Part shown: in pieces, positions 13,205-17,304 of the stretch
How the letters are laid out: each line of letters starts with the position of its first letter
Numbering within the stretch: position 1 is the first letter of the stretch
Source: Fomitopsis serialis
Taxonomy: Eukaryota; Basidiomycota; Agaricomycetes; Polyporales; Fomitopsidaceae
NCBI RefSeq assembly: GCF_022376445.1
Contig: NW_025955638.1
Coordinates: 1 to 17,304 of the forward strand
Reading direction: 5' to 3'
Length of the DNA stretch: 17,304 bases
The notes under the pieces: model-generated
Seen by the model: the letters and a program-made list of their open reading frames with translations, nothing else
Told to the model about the DNA's origin: nothing
Databases searched by the model: none
Program-made: the position numbers and the translations under genes

Positions 13205-15299
13205 ATGGAGCTCCTTCACAATACTTTACGTACACAAACCGGCCGTCTTGACCGTAAGCAGCTTTCGTTGCCGGTAGTTACTTACCAGCTAAGTTGTCGT
13301 AGAGCAATGGTACTTCACGGACGCGAAGTTTGCCGCCCGACTGGACGCTGAGCATTGGATCTCAACGCCTAACATGACGTGGATACCTACCGTTTCCCTC
13401 GATACGATCGAAGTACGTGCACGTCAGGATGGTTGGTACGGCCCGGCGGACCCTACACGCTGGCCACAGCTCTTCCACCCCAAGTACACGCACCTGTGCG
13501 TGCTCCCGAACCCACGCATGGGGTCTCCGAGCTTCCGATCTCAGTGCTCGACAACGTCGGTCCAGAGAGTTGGCGACCCAGCAACACCGTCGACGAGCAC
13601 GGCAACCCCCTCGTCCTCCTCCATCCCGACCGACGTGTTGTCCTCGCAGCCGACCTCGAGTTTCTGCACATCCAGGTGTCCCAATTCATCGCAGAGGATG
13701 CGGCGAAATCCGACCGCCGCGGTCCAGAGAACATCCATGCCGCCCTCAAGAACTTCGCGCTCTCCGCTTCCGAGGCGGTTGAACGGATGCGCAGCATTCC
13801 CGTCACCTTACAACGCTTCCGGTGGGAGATGCGTGAGTATCAACGCTACTACGCCGAGGCCTCGGCGTACATGGATTTCGTCAACACGTTCAACGCTCGT
13901 ATGGTCGACACGAAGGTCCACCAGACCGATTCAAGTCTCATGGGAGCCATCTCCGCTGACCCTGCAGTTGTGTCTCGGCTCTACCGCGCTGGGATTCCCG
14001 TCTGGTATATCCGTCGCTATTCGCAGCTCGTCCCCGAGCTCAAGATTCAGGAAGTCGTCGAGCCGTCTCTACCGCAGGAGCGCGGTGTCATGATCTTAGA
14101 ATACGATCCTCCATACCCAACGCAATACGTTGGTCCGCCCGGCCTGGCGCACCTCTCAGCCGTCCACACCTTCGGCATGAGGGTCTACAGCGCTGGCATT
14201 CCTGATCCCGGCCCTGCGTCCACTGGTTCCCTCCGTCGTCCTCTCAATCCCGATTCGGCGACCTCGTCCTCTCGCGGCCCTTCCAAGAAGTCGAAGGCTG
14301 CCCACAAGGCACCTCCCCCGACTGGTACGTAGGGTTTACCTTCCTACTGTTTCTGTCCTAACCAGATTAACAGGTTCCACCCACACTCCTCCGACCCCGA
14401 AGGCGGGACGCGACCACTTTGTGGATGCCGACAGCTCGCTCATACCGCCTCCTATCACGCAGTGGTCGAAGGCCCTCGAGCGGGTCCAAAACGACCCTGC
14501 CCGTCTGTCTAAGGACCGTCTCCCGTCCGGACACTACTGTCCTAACCCGGCGACGTTCGCTACTGCGAACAGTCTCGCGCGGTTCTTGGAAACGTGGCTA
14601 ACCATCCGTCCTGCGTGGCTTGCGCACATGCAGGACGCTGTTTACAGCGACGCCTTGGTTCCGTACAGCAAGCCAATCTGGAATGCGCTCCTAGTGATGA
14701 CGGACGAACAGCGTCGAACTGCCGCCGCGGCAACTCCTACCTCCGCGGCGAAGTCAGCCAAGCATCGTGTAGAGGCGATGCAGGCGTTTGGTCGCTTCTT
14801 CCCCACCGACGACTTCGCTACGCCGTCCACGCTCCAATTCTTCGAGTTCACCGTCAAGACTCCCATCCGCGAGGTCGTACCGAGCTTGGCACGCAAGGTG
14901 GTGTGGGAGCTGTACGAGCTCTCGTTCCGCCTCGAACTTGCTGCGGTCGACTTCAAACTGACCCGCCAGGTTTCCACAGGCCGGTATGCCTGGACGCAGC
15001 GTCGCGCCGAGATCGCCAAATGCTTTCCGAATGGCTCACTCGTTCTCACTCAATACCCCGCGTCCAACGGAGGGCTGGCTTCTCTCCAGTCCGGAGTTCT
15101 CGCGGCGTACGTCGAGCACCTTCGCCGTGTCCTGGCGAAATGGCCGAACGCGTCGTCTCTCCAGCGTACGCTGCGCCCCGAGGACCACCCGAACCTCATA
15201 CTGGAGGTCGAGCACGACGTGGTGTCGTTTTACTGTCAGGCGTTCTATGACTTGTGTGGGCGCGCTGCAGTAGTTCCCCATCGCCTCCCTGCGGACTAA
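13205..15299 (+). CDS. Unrecognised protein of about 665 residues, three exons
   Basis: ATG at 13205 has a good context (CAACATGG). Exon 1 (13205-13253) is followed by a 49-nt intron (13254-13302) with a CAGCTAAG branch-like site. Exon 2 runs 13303-14324, intron 14325-14373 is 49 nt, and exon 3 is 14374-15299. In exon 2 the frame moves from 3 to 2 near 13520 at the run CATGGGGTCTCC. One missing G would explain it. The N-terminal part has several Trp/Tyr-rich segments, the middle has a helical stretch (RWEMREYQRYYAEASAYMDF), and a Pro/Ser/Lys-rich linker spans the second intron. The C-terminal 300 residues look like a compact domain (HYCPNPATF, FLETWLTIRPAWL). I recall similar hypothetical proteins in agaricomycetes but no function. 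It starts 234 bp after the helicase gene on the same strand. Confidence 0.7.
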
Positions 15300-15522
15300 T
15301 CGTACATACTTTGTCGTACATCGCTACTCCCTACAACCTATCGTCCCTCACACAATTCCTATCTAGTGATACCGTCGTAGTCTTGCAGTAGCTCTGTACA
15401 CGGATCTGCCTCGCATTTGTGTAGTATACGTCAGCTTGGTTCGCAGCATTCTCCACGCAAGAATTCATACCTTTCCGGGCAGCAGCCGAATGAAAGTCTC
15501 AACGCTGGCTGTAATCTAGCCA

Positions 15523-15534
15523 CCCCCCCCCCCC
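15523..15534 (+). repeat. Poly-C run (12 C)
   Basis: Twelve consecutive C residues, followed by A and four more C. The exact length is likely to be unreliable in any assembly. Confidence 0.9.
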
Positions 15535-16013
15535 ACCCCGGGCGAGCGTCCCACGGAGTGGTACGACCGACTGCGAATGCTGTCTGCAGCCGTTTGGTCG
15601 GACGCTTTACCTGCTCAAGCACCGTCCACCTGGCATGTAGCTCATGCGCACAGATAATGTCAAGGTGTGCTAGCCTGCTCTGCCGTGTCTCGCGCCCTTT
15701 CGCGCGACGTCGCTGGGTCTAACCGAGGCCCTATGGTGCGTGCGTCAGGGCGCGGACAACGTCGCAGTTATCCCTGTTTGTCCTTTACTGACTACTCATT
15801 GACAGGTTGCATACGTACTGTAGCCATGTTGTTCCGTATAGTAAGTCTACTTGCGCGGTACTCCTCCGGTGCTCATTCCGTTTGGTAAACACGCTCGTCA
15901 ATCACTATGTGGGGACCGGTATTAGCCCGCGACGCTGCAGCCCTACCGGACTTCGCGTCATCCTTCCATACGTGGACGACGTCAGCTTCCGTCATCCGTT
16001 CCTCGCCCCCATT

Positions 16014-16025
16014 CCATATAAATAC
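16014..16025 (+). promoter_or_regulatory. TATA-like box of the third gene
   Basis: CCATATAAATAC lies about 41 bp before the ATG at 16066 and is followed by a CT-rich stretch (CTCTTCGCCTCTCTCC), a usual promoter and start-site arrangement in fungi. Distance and composition fit, but there is no direct evidence of use. Confidence 0.5.
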
Positions 16026-16065
16026 TGCCTCTTCGCCTCTCTCCTTCCCTCGTGCCCCTCAAACC

Positions 16066-17304
16066 ATGTCTCTTTCTCAACCGCCTTCGGATGGTGGGTT
16101 GTTTACGTTCTCTGCAGTCGTGTTGGCTTACACTGACCCTTCTTCACCCTCTTCCCAGATTACTTCCAGTTCTACAGTACGTCTATCGCTGGTTGTATGC
16201 GCTGTGTCCTACTGACTGCTTCCTTTAGGCGACGATCCGGTGCTGCTAGAAGCAGCGGAGCAGTTCGATCCTTCGGGCAAGACATCGGGCGCCCCAACCT
16301 CGCCAGCATTGGCCGCTAGCGACCCCGATGTCAAACCAAGCTCGCCGGATCCATCTCCAACTCCTCGGCCCGGTACGATCGGTGGGTCTCCCCGTTCCAA
16401 AGACGCAGCAAGCGGCGCCCGCGACAAGATCGCCCCAATTGGTAGGTCTTCTATGTCGCAGTGACGTAGTCTCATTCCTTCTACGTAGACGCCACGGACG
16501 TCGTTGTCAACCCCGGTCCCCCGGCGGCGGAGGGCTTGTCAGCAAGAGTCCCAAAGCGGCCGACGAGGGTGTGGAAGATGACACGACCAGCCCACTGAGT
16601 GGGACATCACGCCGGCGAAGGCTCTCCCGTTTGAAGACGTAGGATTCCCTGGCTTCCATCCTGTACTCCTACCCTGACACACACGCAGGCAGTCTTGTCG
16701 CATGGTTTGCGACCTGTCACTCTCGAAGCTCTGTCCCGCGCTCAAATCTTCGGGGAATCGTTGGAAGGGCCTACTTGGTGGCTGGATGGCGAACTGTTTG
16801 ACAAGGTACGCGCCACGCCTTGAATTGATCTTTGACGTGTGTGACGTCCTTTGCAGTTCGTTCTTGTCGTCAGAGTCAAACGCTGGACTTACGCCGACGG
16901 CTCCATCCACGCGGTCATCGTGGACGACACCCGTCTCTTCCGTGCGATGTGGGATGACGACACTCTCCTCCCAGCGTTGACTGACCCAGTTCCGAAGTAC
17001 GTCGTACGTCCCGCCTGTAGTGCTTCCCTCACCGTGAATAGGGTCGGCGATCTGGTGATGCTCACCGCCCGTATCGGTTTCGGTCCACCCGGCGCCGGTT
17101 ATCCCTACGCTTCGCATTACACCGCCCAGCATTTCCTTCACGTCGTCATGTTGTACGTTCAGATTCTTTCGCCCAGATCCGATGCCGCTCGTATTACCTC
17201 CGACCTTCAAGCGTACGAGCACATCACCGGCGTATTTGACATCTCCACCGCTTGCGCCGCAGAAACGGTTAGTTCGATCGTCCCATCTTCTCCGGAACCA
17301 TTTA
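16066..17304 (+). CDS. Unrecognised multi-exon protein, 3' end outside the window
   Basis: ATG at 16066. Clear introns are 16094-16158 (65 nt), 16177-16228 (52), 16442-16488 (47), 16639-16688 (50) and 16806-16856 (51), all GT-AG with in-phase flanks. The N-terminus is short and acidic (SDDYFQFYSDDPVLLEAAEQ), then a Ser/Pro/Asp-rich linker, then a folded-looking part (WWLDGELFDKFVLVVRVKRW, VIVDDTRLFRAMWDDD) open to the window end. Near 16585 the frame moves from 3 to 1 (VWKMTRP to PTEWDITPAKALPFED). Either one extra base or an unusual intron with a GTCCCA donor (16548-16590) would explain it. I do not recognise a family. Same strand as the two preceding genes. Confidence 0.65.

Larger units (their letters stand above)
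15300..16065. other. Intergenic region
   Basis: The 766 bp between the second and third genes holds no convincing coding exon. Short forward ORFs of 62-109 codons occur but lack intron structure or protein-like composition. It contains a 12-C homopolymer and, at its right end, a TATA-like box and pyrimidine-rich leader for the next gene. Confidence 0.6.

Noticed and set aside
13484..13544. Intron explaining the frame step in the second gene
   Set aside because: GTACAC...CTCAG is 61 nt and would give the wrong phase. A single missing G at the CATGGGGTCTCC run fits better.
16548..16590. 43-nt intron explaining the frame step in the third gene
   Set aside because: The phase would fit, but the GTCCCA donor is unlike all other donors in the window. 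It is kept only as an alternative to a one-base indel.

Overview
The window looks like nuclear DNA of a filamentous basidiomycete, probably an agaricomycete. It is GC-rich, its genes are split by many 47-65 nt GT-AG introns (donors such as GTAAGT, GTACGT and GTAGGT), and it carries a fungal family of very large zinc-finger/RecQ-helicase proteins. No rRNA, tRNA or CRISPR array was seen.

Layout. (1) 38-12970 is one large gene of about 1,900 codons. In order it encodes a Pro/Ser-rich N-terminus, two zinc-finger-like motifs resembling the fungal OrsD/DUF3505 region, a region that resembles a tyrosine recombinase, a RecQ-like superfamily-2 helicase, and a Cys-rich tail. (2) At 4096-10779 an LTR retroelement of 6,684 bp has inserted into it. 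Its two 202-bp LTRs appear identical, it begins TG and ends CA, it is flanked by the 5-bp duplication ACAAG, and it has a purine tract before the 3' LTR. The insertion falls between helicase motif II (DEAH) and motif III (TAT). The helicase reading frame resumes at 10785 if the element and one ACAAG copy are disregarded. (3) 13205-15299 is a second, unrecognised three-exon gene on the same strand. (4) 15300-16065 is intergenic and ends in a TATA-like box. (5) 16066 to the window end is a third, unrecognised multi-exon gene that is cut off by the edge.

The unusual part is the interior of the LTR element (4298-10577). I see no protease, reverse transcriptase, RNase H or integrase motif and no standard primer-binding site, so the element is probably non-autonomous. 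Six long overlapping forward ORFs run through it, each in the -1 frame of the one before. They contain the same diverged peptide modules in matching registers, so they look like one very long repetitive ORF (about 4447-10378) broken by single-base losses. The same DNA is packed with short perfect or near-perfect stem-loops, mostly with 4-5 nt loops. They sit at fixed spacings (63 nt, then 54 nt) in repeated modules. Between copies the two arms of a stem often change together (G:C to A:T, C:G to A:T, with G:T or A:C intermediates). That is the signature of conserved secondary structure, or of palindrome-templated copying during reverse transcription.

In both the host genes and the element, frame breaks nearly always have the sign of a one-base deletion, two of them at G-runs. 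Assembly error therefore has to be excluded before the genes are called dead. The LTR insertion itself is independent of that question and would truncate the helicase.
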